Shown here in pieces: positions 48,751 through 57,818 of a DNA stretch of 64,000 nt. How positions within the stretch are numbered: position 1 is the stretch's first letter; each line of letters opens with the position of its first letter. Where the stretch lies: positions 23,992 to 87,991 of the forward strand of contig CACZIT010000020.1 of assembly GCA_902781315.1 (NCBI GenBank). Reading direction: 5' to 3'. The notes beneath the pieces are model-generated. The model made no database searches. It was not told where the DNA came from and saw only the letters and a list, made by a program, of their open reading frames with translations. A program made the position numbers and the translations under genes. This DNA is from an uncultured Prevotellaceae bacterium (lineage in GTDB: Bacteria > Bacteroidota > Bacteroidia > Bacteroidales > Bacteroidaceae).

Positions 48751-49877
48751 CCCTGCATATCTTCAATCCCGAGCACGACATCGCGCTGGCTACCAACGTA
48801 GCCCGCTTCACGCCTCCCCATGCCGGACGCCAGCTGCGCGCCGACCTGGGGTTCCTGCCTGCGCTTTGGGCAAAGGATGGCGACATGGTGCTCGTCGATG
48901 ACGTAGAAGCGGCCCTCGAGGCCGTGCGCCACTTGCGCCGATGGGCGGCCGACGTGCTCTTCGTGCCCCTCTCGGCAGCCCCTCTCAGCCCCCAGCCCGT
49001 GGCCGTAGAGCCCTGGGGATGGGATCAGGGCGTAGCCGAACAGCTGCGCCTTCTCGGGCTCCATCATCTCCAGCCCGCCCCCGACGTGCTCTCCGCCATC
49101 CGGACCCTCAGCAGCCGCCAGTGGGCCGCCAACTATCTGCTGCCCGCGTTGGTGTCGCTCGGCGAGGGAATGACAGGTCAGGCCACCTATCTCGACACCC
49201 CTTCTTCTCTCTCTCCGCTGCCATACCCCTGCGTGCTGAAAGCCCCCTGGAGCAGCAGCGGGCGTGGCGTGCGCTACCTTCTCCAACCCAGCCACTGGCA
49301 GCACAACGCCGCCTGGGCACACAACGTCATAGAGCGTCAGGGAGGCATCCTCCTCGAGCCCTATTATAACAAGGTGAAAGATTTCGGAATGGAGTTTGAA
49401 GCCCTGCCCGACGGGCAAGTCGTCTATCGCGGACTCTCCCTCTTCCACACCGTCAGAGGAGCCTACGCCGGCAGCCTCATCGCCACCGAGCAAGCCAAGC
49501 GCAACCTCCTCCTCCGTTACATCGACGCCTCCCGCCTCGATGCCGTGCGCGATGCCATCTGCCGCCTCATGTCCCCCGTCCTCCGCGGCTTCTACAGCGG
49601 CCCCTTCGGCGTCGACATGATGGTGGTAGCCGCCTCTCAACCCACGCCGCAGGCGCCTCTCAACCCTTCTGAACTTTTCTCAACCACGCCGCAGGCGCAC
49701 TTCCTCCTGCACCCCTGCGTGGAACTCAACCTCCGCCGCACGATGGGCCATGTAGCCCTCTCCCTCCCCTGCGACGACACCATGCCTTGGCGCCTCATGC
49801 GCATCGACTATACCAACCGCTACCACTTCCACATTCAGGACACCACCGAGAACCTCCTGAATACGCATCTCGTCTGA
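48747..49877 (+). CDS. ATP-grasp-like protein of unknown substrate
   Basis: 376 residues, coupled to nadE by ATGA overlap. The N-terminus (MTLHIFNPEHDIALATN) looks like a substrate-binding Rossmann half. PCVLKAPWSSSGRGVRYL is an ATP-grasp strand-lysine plus glycine loop. HPCVELNLRRTMGHVALSL resembles the metal/phosphate-binding end, with EN-type residues (E-L-N). By fold it would ligate an acid to an amine using ATP, but the substrate is unknown. Between them an inserted stretch (about 300-325, PTPQAPLNPSELFSTTPQ) comes from a DNA direct repeat. The start at 48747 is fixed by the overlap. Confidence 0.75.
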   Translation: MTLHIFNPEHDIALATNVARFTPPHAGRQLRADLGFLPALWAKDGDMVLVDDVEAALEAVRHLRRWAADVLFVPLSAAPLSPQPVAVEPWGWDQGVAEQLRLLGLHHLQPAPDVLSAIRTLSSRQWAANYLLPALVSLGEGMTGQATYLDTPSSLSPLPYPCVLKAPWSSSGRGVRYLLQPSHWQHNAAWAHNVIERQGGILLEPYYNKVKDFGMEFEALPDGQVVYRGLSLFHTVRGAYAGSLIATEQAKRNLLLRYIDASRLDAVRDAICRLMSPVLRGFYSGPFGVDMMVVAASQPTPQAPLNPSELFSTTPQAHFLLHPCVELNLRRTMGHVALSLPCDDTMPWRLMRIDYTNRYHFHIQDTTENLLNTHLV

Positions 49878-49889
49878 CCGCCCCCATCT

Positions 49890-50021
49890 TCCATACCCTA
49901 CGCAAGCCCCATTTGTAGTGTATGGAAGGTGCATTTGTAGTGTACGGAAGCCCCGTTTGTAGTATACGGAAGGTGTGTTTGTAGTGTACGGAAGTACCTT
50001 CCACATCATACAAATCACGAA
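49890..50021 (+). repeat. Array C: 22-bp units with TTTGTAGTGTACGGAAG core
   Basis: Clear units start at 49912, 49934, 49956 and 49978, exactly 22 bp apart, with cores TTTGTAGTGTATGGAAG, TTTGTAGTGTACGGAAG, TTTGTAGTATACGGAAG and TTTGTAGTGTACGGAAG, followed by variable GTGCA, CCCCG, GTGTG, TACCT. Weaker units in the same phase flank them (49890-49911 with TACGCAAGCCCC; 50000-50021), giving a possible six. The core dyad is only GTA-n3-TAC. It begins 12 bases after the ATP-grasp stop, in the 620-base gap 49878-50500. Confidence 0.82.
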
Positions 50022-50110
50022 TCTCTATCACAAGAAACGTCCCCCCAAATGTAGGGACGCGAAGAGTTGTATTTCGTTCCCAGACCCGCAGACGGGAAAA
50101 TGGCGTGCCT

Positions 50111-50233
50111 TTAGGTACGCGACATTATCTGTTCTTCCTCGTCGTGAACTCTGAAATTTCTGTAAATTGCTTCCACCAAAAGTGACAGTTGCCCCTTGTT
50201 GCAGCCACTATTGGCCACCAGATTTGCCATCAT
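50111..50233 (-). pseudogene. Short open frame, probable gene remnant
   Basis: A 40-residue frame from the ATG at 50233 (MMANLVANSGCNKGQLSLLV, then EAIYRNFRVHDEEEQIMSRT) stops at 50111. In the same frame upstream, coding-like sequence continues without an ATG (KKLKINEISGSEFQYPDLTW) back to about 50330, where an inverted repeat begins and a stop follows. The residue pattern looks like real protein. I take it as the tail of a gene whose start was lost, or a short gene with an unusual start. Family not recognised. Confidence 0.4.
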
Positions 50234-50330
50234 GCCGCACAGTTCCTTCCAAGTGAGGTCGGGATATTGAAATTCGGAGCCGCTTATCTCATTGATTTTC
50301 AGCTTTTTAGATGAAACATTAATGACCAGA

Positions 50331-50481
50331 GCGTTCCAGTTCCAATTGTTCCAATTAATTTTTCGAGGGTTCCATTACCCTTCTTTTATTATATAACTAT
50401 CTATATATCAATAAGTTATAAAGTCTTTAGAAGGGCCTATTGTCCCGTTTTTTTTAATTGGAACAACTGGAACTGGAACGC
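50331..50481. repeat. MITE-like element with 28-bp terminal inverted repeats
   Basis: The left arm at 50331-50358 starts GCGTTCCAGTTCCAATTG. The right arm at 50454-50481 is its reverse complement with one mismatch in 28 bp. The arms enclose about 95 AT-rich bases with no gene. Partial inner pairing (CCCTTC/GAAGGG) exists. No clear target duplication was seen. It could be a miniature inverted-repeat element or a large terminator between the convergent ATP-grasp and macB-type genes. Confidence 0.7.
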
Positions 50482-50500
50482 AAGAGAGGGTGTGGCGGCT

Positions 50501-51721
50501 TTACTCGTGGCGGATGGCCTCTATGGGGTCCATGTTAGCGGCCTTCTGGGCGGGGATGTAGCCGAAGAGGATGCCGATGAAGACGCAGACGAGGAAGGAG
50601 ACGTTGATGCTCCATATGGGGACGCTGGAGGGCATGCCGAACAGGGGTACGAGGAACTCGCTGGCGCTGACGCCCACCAGGATGCCCAGCAGGCCGCCGG
50701 TGACGCTGATGAGTACCGACTCGATGAGGAACTGTAGCGAGATGACGGGCCCGGTGGCTCCCACGGCCATGCGCAGGCCTATTTCCTTGGTGCGCTCGGT
50801 GACGGAGACGAGCATGATGTTCATGATGCCGATGCCTGCCACAAGGAGCGAGAAGGCGGCTGCCACGACGAGGATGATGGTGACGGTGTCCATAGTGGAG
50901 GACATGGTCTCCATCATCTCGGCCTGCGAGCGGATGGTGAAGTCGTCGTCGGCCTCTTCCTTCAGTTTGTGGTTGTCGCGCAGCATCTGGGTGAGTTCTT
51001 CGATGGCAGCGTCGGAGAGTTCCTCGGTGACGGCCGAGCAGTTGATGCTGGTGAACCAGGTCTGGGCGGCGATGCGCTTCATCACGGTGGAGTAGGGTGC
51101 TATCATGACGTTGTCCTGGTCCATGCCCCAGGAGTTGTAGCCTTTCGACTTCAGGACGCCCACAATGCGCATGGGGATGGACTTGAAGCGTATGGTCTTG
51201 CCGATGGGGTCGACGCCGTCGCCGAAGAGCTCGGTGACGATGGTCTTTCCCACGACGACTACCTTGGCCGACTTCTTGATGTCTTCCTCGGTGAAGCACT
51301 CGCCTTCCTCGACGGTCCATTGCTTGATGTCGAGGTAGTCGGTTGACTCGCCGTAGACGGTGGTGGTAGTGTTGTTGTTGCCGTAGATGACTTGTCCGCT
51401 GGCGGTGACTTCGGGCGACACTTTGGTGACGAATTTCTTGTCGCGCAGGATGCGCTCGTAGTCGGCCATCTTCAGCGTCTGCATGGCTGAGGGGTCTTGT
51501 CGCACGCCGCCTCGCATGTCGGCACCGGGGCGGATGGTGAGCAGGTTGGTGCCCATCGTGGAGAGTTCGGCGCGTATGCTTTCTTTGGAGCCTTGTCCGA
51601 TGGCCATCATGATGATGACGGCAGCCACGCCGATGATGATGCCCAGCATGGAGAGGAAGGAGCGCATCTTGTTGTTGGCGACGGCCTTCAGGCTTACTTT
51701 GATGAGATTGAGAATGTTCAT
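50501..51721 (-). CDS. MacB-type ABC transporter permease
   Basis: 406 residues. The N-terminal helix (about 22-45) with MRSFLSMLGIIIGVAAVI starts the FtsX/MacB permease fold. A large periplasmic domain (about 50-280) follows, then three C-terminal membrane helices (about 285-310, 335-360, 370-392). It works with the ATPase, adaptor and outer-membrane genes upstream to export a substrate across both membranes, perhaps a drug, lipoprotein or peptide. It is the last gene of the leftward operon. Confidence 0.9.
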   Translation of the reverse strand: MNILNLIKVSLKAVANNKMRSFLSMLGIIIGVAAVIIMMAIGQGSKESIRAELSTMGTNLLTIRPGADMRGGVRQDPSAMQTLKMADYERILRDKKFVTKVSPEVTASGQVIYGNNNTTTTVYGESTDYLDIKQWTVEEGECFTEEDIKKSAKVVVVGKTIVTELFGDGVDPIGKTIRFKSIPMRIVGVLKSKGYNSWGMDQDNVMIAPYSTVMKRIAAQTWFTSINCSAVTEELSDAAIEELTQMLRDNHKLKEEADDDFTIRSQAEMMETMSSTMDTVTIILVVAAAFSLLVAGIGIMNIMLVSVTERTKEIGLRMAVGATGPVISLQFLIESVLISVTGGLLGILVGVSASEFLVPLFGMPSSVPIWSINVSFLVCVFIGILFGYIPAQKAANMDPIEAIRHE

Positions 51722-51736
51722 GTTGGGGAGAGGTGT

Positions 51737-52489
51737 TTAGTCGTCTTGCTGCACGGGGAGAGCGGCCAAGGCTTCGGCAGCCGACTTAATGTGTGGGTTG
51801 ATGGTGTCCTCGCGTATCTTGCCGTCGCGCAGGTTGATGTTGCGGCTGCTGTACTCGGCAATCTCAGGGTTGTGGGTGACGAAGATGATGGTGTTGCCTT
51901 GCTTGTAGAGTTCCTGGAAGAGCACGAGCATCTCGAACGACGTGCGTGTGTCGAGGTTACCCGTGGCCTCGTCGGCCAGCAGCACGGCAGGGGAGTTGAC
52001 GAGCGCCCGGGCGATGGCCACGCGCTGCATCTGTCCGCCCGACATCTGGTTTGACTTGTGGTAGAGACGGTCGCCCAGTCCTACGGCCTTCAGGGCGTTG
52101 ATGGCTTTCTGGCGGCGCTCGCTGGCCGAGATGTCGGAGTTGTACATGAGCGGCAGCTCCACGTTCTCTACGGCTGTGGTCTTAGGCAGGAGGTTGTAGT
52201 TCTGGAACACAAATCCTATCTTGCGGTTGCGCAGGTGGGCGCGCTGGGTCTTCGACATGCTGCGCACGCTAATGCCGTCGAGGTAGTACTCGCCGCTGGT
52301 GGGGGTGTCGAGGCATCCCAGCTGGTTGAGCAGCGTGGACTTGCCTGAGCCCGAGGTGCCCTGGATGGTGACGAACTCGCCCTCGTAGATTTTGAAGGAC
52401 ACGCCGCGCAGGGCCTTCACCGTCTCGGCGCCTACCTGGAAGTAGCGCTTCACGTTCTGTAGTTCGATAACGACTTTTCTCTCATCCAT
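51737..52489 (-). CDS. MacB-type ABC transporter ATPase
   Basis: 250 residues. Walker [10 protein letters not shown] (44-52), Q-loop [18 protein letters not shown], signature [15 protein letters not shown] and Walker [13 protein letters not shown] are all intact. In E. coli MacB the ATPase and permease are one chain. Here, as in many Bacteroidetes, they are split. Fifteen bases separate it from the permease gene. Confidence 0.93.
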   Translation of the reverse strand: MDERKVVIELQNVKRYFQVGAETVKALRGVSFKIYEGEFVTIQGTSGSGKSTLLNQLGCLDTPTSGEYYLDGISVRSMSKTQRAHLRNRKIGFVFQNYNLLPKTTAVENVELPLMYNSDISASERRQKAINALKAVGLGDRLYHKSNQMSGGQMQRVAIARALVNSPAVLLADEATGNLDTRTSFEMLVLFQELYKQGNTIIFVTHNPEIAEYSSRNINLRDGKIREDTINPHIKSAAEALAALPVQQDD

Positions 52490-52502
52490 ACGGAAATTCC
52501 TC

Positions 52503-53699
52503 CTATTGCTTCTTCTGCTGCTGGTTGTTCTTGTTGTTGCGCGGCTTGGGCATGAAGGGATTGCTGGCCTGCTGCTCGCCTTGGGCCTCGTTGCCGCCCG
52601 TCATGTTGAAGTCGGTGAGCACTTCGGCACCCTCGCTGATGCCGCCCAGTATCTCGGTGAGCACACCGTTGGTGATGCCGGTGCTGACCTTGTGGGCCTT
52701 GAAGGTGTTGCCCTCTTGGGTCCAGAGCTTGGTGTCGCCCTGATAGTCTTCAATCTTCTGCTCGGGAGTGAGGAAGGCCTCGTTGGGCATGAAACGCAAG
52801 GCTTTGGAGGGTACGGCCAGCACGTCGCTCTTCTCGAGGGTGAAGATGGTGACGTTGGCTGTGAGGCCGGGCTTCAGCTTCAGGTCGTTGTTGGGTGCCG
52901 AGATGACAACTTCGTAGGTGACGACATTGCTCTCGGTGGTGGCCTGCTGGCGCACTTGCTTCACGGTACCTTGGAAGGTGTCGTCGGGAAAGGCGTCAAC
53001 ACTGAAGCTGACTCGCTGGCCGGCCTTCACACCACCGATGTCGGCCTCGTCGATGTCGGCAATGACCTGCATGTTGGTCAGGTCTTGGGCGATGGTGAAG
53101 AGTTCGGGCGTAGAGAAAGAGGCAGCCACGGTCTGGCCTTCCTCCACCGACTTGGAGAGTACGATACCGTCGATGGGCGAGGTGATGGTGGCGTAGCCGA
53201 GGTTGGTCTGTGCGCGCTTCACGTTCTCGCGGGCCTGAGCCACCTGCTGGTTGGCCTGCTGGTAGGAGAGGCGTGCGCTTTCAAACTCGTCGGCCGACAC
53301 CAGTCCCTTCTCAAAAAGTGTCTTGTAGCGGTTGAAGTTGGACGACTGGTAGTTCAGCGCACTCTGCACGCTGTTGAGGTTGGCCTTGGCGGTGTTCAGC
53401 TCGCTCAAGAGGTTGGTCTTGTCGAGTTCGGCGATGACCTGGCCACGGCGCACCTCGCTGTTGTAGTCGACGTACAGATGGGCCACGATGCCGCTCACCT
53501 GTGTACCCACGGTGACTGAGGTGACGGGCTCGATGGTGCCCGTTGCGGTGATGGAGTTCTGGATGGTGGTCCTGACTACCTTTTCGGTTTCATAGGAGAT
53601 GGAGCTTTTTTCTTTCTTTCCTGCAAAGAGCCATACGATGATTCCAACGGCCACGACAGCCACCGCTGCGAGCCCAATCTTTTTACTTTTCTTACTCAT
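52503..53699 (-). CDS. MacA-type periplasmic adaptor protein
   Basis: 398 residues. An N-terminal membrane anchor (about 8-26) is followed by a lipoyl-like half (VTVGTQVSGIVAHLYVDYNSEVRRGQVIAEL), a coiled hairpin (about 95-165), a second lipoyl half (ITSPIDGIVLSKSVEEGQTV) and beta-barrel domains. The C-terminus is low in complexity (N, Q, K). It bridges the inner-membrane transporter and the TolC-like channel. Confidence 0.92.
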   Translation of the reverse strand: MSKKSKKIGLAAVAVVAVGIIVWLFAGKKEKSSISYETEKVVRTTIQNSITATGTIEPVTSVTVGTQVSGIVAHLYVDYNSEVRRGQVIAELDKTNLLSELNTAKANLNSVQSALNYQSSNFNRYKTLFEKGLVSADEFESARLSYQQANQQVAQARENVKRAQTNLGYATITSPIDGIVLSKSVEEGQTVAASFSTPELFTIAQDLTNMQVIADIDEADIGGVKAGQRVSFSVDAFPDDTFQGTVKQVRQQATTESNVVTYEVVISAPNNDLKLKPGLTANVTIFTLEKSDVLAVPSKALRFMPNEAFLTPEQKIEDYQGDTKLWTQEGNTFKAHKVSTGITNGVLTEILGGISEGAEVLTDFNMTGGNEAQGEQQASNPFMPKPRNNKNNQQQKKQ

Positions 53700-53728
53700 A
53701 ATATATTTGAAAGTCTTTGTGTAATCGG

Positions 53729-55075
53729 TTACTTGATCTCACCCGTTTCATAGAAACGCAGCATGTCGATGTTCAGGATGGTGAGGTATTTGCTCTGTAG
53801 TTCGTTCTGCTGGGCCTGCAGCAGTGCGTCGCGTCCCTGCATGAGTTCCACGATGTTGATGAGACCTTCGTCGAACTTTCCGCTCAGCATCTCGAAACTG
53901 GTCTTGGCGCTCTCGGTGGCTATCTTGGCCGCCTTGAACTTCTCTTGGTTGGTGCTGGCCTGCAGCCAGTAGTTCTCGATGGTGGAGTAGAGTGCCGTCT
54001 GCTTGTCGCGCAGTTCCAGCTCGTAGTTCTGGCGTTGCAGCTTCGCCTTGTTGACGGCAGTCTTAGCGGAACGGTTGTCGAAGAGGGGAATGTTGACGTT
54101 GAAGCCTGCCCCCAGGTTGAAGTTGTTCTTCAGCTGCGAACCCCATGCGTTGTTGCTCATGGAGGTGGTATTGGTGATGGCGCTGGCGCTGACGCCCACC
54201 GTGGGCAGCCGCTGTGCCTGAGCCATCTTGATGTTCAGCTCGCTGGTCTTCATGCCCAGCAGCGCGTTCTGAATCTCGGGGCGCTGCTGCAGGGCTGCTG
54301 CATAGACGTCGCCGAGAGCCGGAATGAGCTGTTGGGCCATCTCGTCGGTGGTCTCGGGGATGACCACGTCGAAGGGCTCGTCGTCAACAATCTGGAGCAA
54401 CTGCTTGAGCTGGCGCTTGTAGTTGCGCAGGGCACTCTCGGCCTCCACAATCTGATATTCGTCCTGAGCGCGTTGTGACGTGAGCTGCGAGAGGTCGGCA
54501 CGGCTCATCTTGCCCACCTCCACGAAGGCCTTGCCCCGCTCTTCGTTCTTGCGGCTGGTCTCAAGGCTCTGCTTGTTGACCTTGATGGCATCTGTTGAAT
54601 AAAGTATTTGGACAAACAGCTGGGCTATCTGCTCCTGAATGCTTTGGGCCGTGATGGCAGAGTCCAGTTCGGCCTGCTCGGCTGCCATCTCGTTCAGTTG
54701 GACGGTGTTGCGGTTGCGATTGCCGTTCCACAGAGTCCAGTTGGAACTGATGCCGTAGGAACCATTGTAATAGACCTTGTCGACACTCTGCTGCACGTAG
54801 CCGTTCTGCACCGAGGCACGTCCTGACTCCGGCCAAGGCTGGTAGGAGAGGTTGTGGCCCGTCGTGGCGCTCAGCGACGGCAGCAGGGCAGCCTGGCTCT
54901 GCATGATGTCCTCCTGAGCCGACAGTTTGGTCAGCCTGCTCTTCTGAAGTGAGATATTGTTTGCAAGGGCATAGTCTATGCAGTCGCGCAGGGTCCATTG
55001 GCGGGCGTTGGCTGTTGTCATCGATGAGCAAAGCAGTAGGGCAACGACAGCCCATTGATAGAGTCTTTTTATCAT
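53729..55075 (-). CDS. TolC-family outer-membrane efflux protein
   Basis: 448 residues with a signal peptide (ending NARQ). Two long helical repeats (about 30-230 and 235-440), typical of the TolC trimeric channel, start with WTLRDCIDYALANNISLQ and TQNALLGMKTSELNIKMAQ-like sequence. It is the first gene of the leftward efflux operon with macA-, ATPase- and permease-type genes. The gap to the next gene is 29 bases. Confidence 0.92.
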   Translation of the reverse strand: MIKRLYQWAVVALLLCSSMTTANARQWTLRDCIDYALANNISLQKSRLTKLSAQEDIMQSQAALLPSLSATTGHNLSYQPWPESGRASVQNGYVQQSVDKVYYNGSYGISSNWTLWNGNRNRNTVQLNEMAAEQAELDSAITAQSIQEQIAQLFVQILYSTDAIKVNKQSLETSRKNEERGKAFVEVGKMSRADLSQLTSQRAQDEYQIVEAESALRNYKRQLKQLLQIVDDEPFDVVIPETTDEMAQQLIPALGDVYAAALQQRPEIQNALLGMKTSELNIKMAQAQRLPTVGVSASAITNTTSMSNNAWGSQLKNNFNLGAGFNVNIPLFDNRSAKTAVNKAKLQRQNYELELRDKQTALYSTIENYWLQASTNQEKFKAAKIATESAKTSFEMLSGKFDEGLINIVELMQGRDALLQAQQNELQSKYLTILNIDMLRFYETGEIK

Positions 55076-55210
55076 ATTTCCTGATAATTGATTTGGTAAT
55101 AATGAATCTTTATAAGAAATAGACGCTTCAGGAGTGTAAAAGTTTTATCAGTTTAAAATATCTTAACAATAGAGTAGGGCAGAATGGTGTCTCATTTAAG
55201 ATATTTTGAT

Positions 55211-55218
55211 TAACTTTG
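55211..55218 (+). promoter_or_regulatory. -7 box of map
   Basis: TAACTTTG, 28 bases before the map ATG. The -33 position lacks a clear TTTG. Confidence 0.5.
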
Positions 55219-55246
55219 CACGCAAAATTCAAAAGAAATAGGAATT

Positions 55247-56101
55247 ATGAAGAAAAGACGTTGGCGTTGCCTGCCGGGACAAGCTCCCACGGAATTCGAC
55301 AAAAAAATAATGTACTGGGAAAGCCGGGGCAAACTGGTTCCTACCCGCAATCTGATTAAGACACCCGAGCAGATAGAGGGCATCCGTAGAGCTGGTGTGG
55401 TGAACACCGGCGTGCTCGACGAAGTGGCAAAGAATATTCATGCAGGAATGTCAACTTTGGAGATTGACGACATCTGCATGGAATACTGCAAGCAGCACAA
55501 TGCCATCCCTGCCTGCCTGAACTATGAAGGGTTCCCGAAGAGTGTCTGCACAAGCATCAACGAGGTGGTGTGTCACGGCATACCGAAGGCCACCGACATT
55601 CTCGAGGAAGGCGACATCATCAACGTAGATTTCACCACCATCCTGGATGGTTACTATGCCGACGCGTCGCGCATGTTCATCATCGGCGAGACCACTCCCG
55701 AGAAGGCTCAGCTGGTGCGTGTGGCCAAGGAGTGCCTCGAGATAGGCATGGAGGCCGCAAAGCCCTGGAGTTTCGTGGGCGACATCGGCAATGCCATCGA
55801 GAAGCATTGCAAGAGATATAACTATGGTGTGGTGCGCGACTTGTGTGGGCATGGAGTGGGGCTGAAGTTCCACGAAGAACCCGACGTGGCCCACTATGGC
55901 AAGAAGGGTACGGGCATGCTGCTTGTGCCGGGAATGGTGTTTACCATCGAACCAATGATCAACATGGGCACTTGGCGCGTCTTCATCGACAGCGACGATC
56001 CCTATGGTTGGGAGGTCATCTCGGAGGACGAGCTACCTTCAGCACAATGGGAGCACACCCTGCTGATGACGGAGAACGGAGTGGAAATCTTAACTTACTA
56101 A
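55247..56101 (+). CDS. map: Methionine aminopeptidase
   Basis: 284 residues. The metal ligands D128, D139, H202, E235 and E269 and the catalytic H110 (CHGIP) of type I enzymes are in place. It removes the N-terminal methionine from new proteins. An N-terminal extension of about 35 residues (MKKRRWRCLPGQAPTEFDKK) resembles a ribosome-binding SEC-C-like tail found in some type I enzymes. The next gene starts four bases after its stop. Confidence 0.95.
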   Translation: MKKRRWRCLPGQAPTEFDKKIMYWESRGKLVPTRNLIKTPEQIEGIRRAGVVNTGVLDEVAKNIHAGMSTLEIDDICMEYCKQHNAIPACLNYEGFPKSVCTSINEVVCHGIPKATDILEEGDIINVDFTTILDGYYADASRMFIIGETTPEKAQLVRVAKECLEIGMEAAKPWSFVGDIGNAIEKHCKRYNYGVVRDLCGHGVGLKFHEEPDVAHYGKKGTGMLLVPGMVFTIEPMINMGTWRVFIDSDDPYGWEVISEDELPSAQWEHTLLMTENGVEILTY

Positions 56102-56105
56102 GGAT

Positions 56106-57137
56106 TTGGACAATAAAGATATATATATAATAGGTATAGAGTCGAGCTGCGACGATACGTCGGCAGCCGTGCTCCACAATGGGGTGCTGCTGTCGAACGT
56201 GACGGCATCGCAGGCTGTGCATGAGGCTTATGGCGGCGTGGTGCCCGAACTGGCTTCACGTGCCCATCAGCAGAACGTCGTGCCAGTGGTAGACCAGGCG
56301 CTGAAGAAGGCGGGAGTGGACAAACGGCAACTCTCTGCTGTGGCGTTCACCCGTGGTCCCGGCCTCATGGGGTCGCTGCTTGTGGGAGTGAGCTTCGCCA
56401 AGGGCTTCGCCCGCTCCCTGGGCATTCCGCTCATCGACGTGAACCATCTGCAGGGACATGTGATGGCTCATTTCATAAAGAGTACTGCAGGCGACGAGAC
56501 GGCTCCGCCGCTGCCCTTCCTGTGTCTGCTGGTGAGTGGCGGCAACTCTCAGATAGTGAGAGTAAATGCCTATAACGACATGCAGGTGCTCGGACAAACC
56601 ATTGATGATGCAGCAGGCGAAGCCATCGACAAGTGTTCGAAGGTGATGGGACTCGGTTATCCCGGTGGTCCTATCATCGACCGTCTGGCACGTCAGGGCA
56701 ATCCCAAGGCTTTCGAGTTCTCCGAGCCTCACATCCCTGGCCTCGACTATAGCTTCTCAGGACTGAAGACGTCCTTCCTCTACAGCCTTCGTAAATGGAT
56801 AGAGGACGATCCCGACTTCATAGAGCACCATAAAGAAGACTTGGCCGCCAGCTTGGAGTACACCGTTGTAGACATCCTCATGAAGAAACTTCGTCTGGCC
56901 GTGAAGCAGACGGGCATCAAGCACGTGGCTGTGGCAGGAGGTGTCTCTGCAAACACAGGTCTGCGCAACGCCTTCCATGAACATGCACGTCGCTATGGCT
57001 GGAATATCTACATCCCGAAGTTCAGCTATACGACCGACAATGCTGCCATGATAGGCATCACGGGCTATTACAAATACTTGGACGGAGAGTTCTGCCCCAT
57101 CGACGCACCCGCATTCTCAAAAGTGACTTTTGAATAG
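56106..57137 (+). CDS. tsaD: tRNA N6-adenosine threonylcarbamoyltransferase
   Basis: 343 residues, TTG start since no ATG is available before the conserved GIESSCDDTSAAV. Metal ligands H114 and H118 lie in NHLQGHVMAH. The later blocks LVSGGNSQIV, DDAAGEAIDKCSKVMGLGYPGGP and AVAGGVSANTGLRN are typical. It transfers threonylcarbamoyl to A37 of tRNAs. Placed directly behind map. Confidence 0.95.
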   Translation: MDNKDIYIIGIESSCDDTSAAVLHNGVLLSNVTASQAVHEAYGGVVPELASRAHQQNVVPVVDQALKKAGVDKRQLSAVAFTRGPGLMGSLLVGVSFAKGFARSLGIPLIDVNHLQGHVMAHFIKSTAGDETAPPLPFLCLLVSGGNSQIVRVNAYNDMQVLGQTIDDAAGEAIDKCSKVMGLGYPGGPIIDRLARQGNPKAFEFSEPHIPGLDYSFSGLKTSFLYSLRKWIEDDPDFIEHHKEDLAASLEYTVVDILMKKLRLAVKQTGIKHVAVAGGVSANTGLRNAFHEHARRYGWNIYIPKFSYTTDNAAMIGITGYYKYLDGEFCPIDAPAFSKVTFE

Positions 57138-57182
57138 AGGGACAGCTTTATAATTGGTAAATAAATTCAAATCATAAACTAG

Positions 57183-57692
57183 ATGAGCTTAGAAAACAAA
57201 ATTATCAGCAAAGAGATTCAGCAGTATCTCTACGATCAGGGCAAGACACTTGCCACAGCTGAAAGTTGTACGGGCGGCCGCATTGCTGAGGCCATCATTT
57301 CCGTACCCGGAGCTTCCAACTACTTTAAGGGAGGCATCATTTCCTATACCAACGAAGTGAAGGAGAACCTCTTGCACGTCGATCCTCAGGTGCTGGCAGA
57401 GAAGACTGCCGTGTGCGAAGAGGTTGCCGTGCAGATGGTGAAAGGCGTATGCGAGACGCTGAATGTGGACTATGCCATTTCGGCAACAGGCATAGCAGGT
57501 CCCGGCGGCGGCACAGCTGAGATTCCCGTCGGAACCATTTGGCTGGGCTATGGCAGTAAGGACGATGTGCGCACGGTCAAACTCACCGAAGACGAGGGCC
57601 GCGATATCAACCTCGAAATTGCCACCCGAACCGCACTGAAACTCTTCCTTCAGTTCCTGAAAGAGCATGATTTAGAGGAAATTGAGGAATAA
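57183..57692 (+). CDS. pncC: Nicotinamide-nucleotide amidohydrolase (CinA C-terminal domain)
   Basis: 169 residues. TAESCTGGRIAEAIISVPGAS, SYTNEVKENLL and ATGIAGPGGG are the CinA/PncC blocks. The enzyme deamidates NMN to nicotinic acid mononucleotide and so recycles NAD. Only the catalytic domain is present, without the competence-damage N-domain. It lies about 45 bases after tsaD and may share its transcript. Confidence 0.9.
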   Translation: MSLENKIISKEIQQYLYDQGKTLATAESCTGGRIAEAIISVPGASNYFKGGIISYTNEVKENLLHVDPQVLAEKTAVCEEVAVQMVKGVCETLNVDYAISATGIAGPGGGTAEIPVGTIWLGYGSKDDVRTVKLTEDEGRDINLEIATRTALKLFLQFLKEHDLEEIEE

Positions 57693-57736
57693 AAAAGAAA
57701 AAAATCCTTAATTCTGAAGATTCTTTAAAGAAATAT

Positions 57737-57767
57737 TTTGTTTATTCGGGAAATAATTGTAATTTTG
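57737..57767 (+). promoter_or_regulatory. Promoter of rpmB-rpmG
   Basis: TTTG (57737-57740), a 19-base gap, then TAATTTTG (57760-57767), 51 bases before rpmB. Confidence 0.7.
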
Positions 57768-57818
57768 CACCCTGTTTGGAATAAGTATCAAAAAACGAAA
57801 ACAAAAATTTAGATAGCG

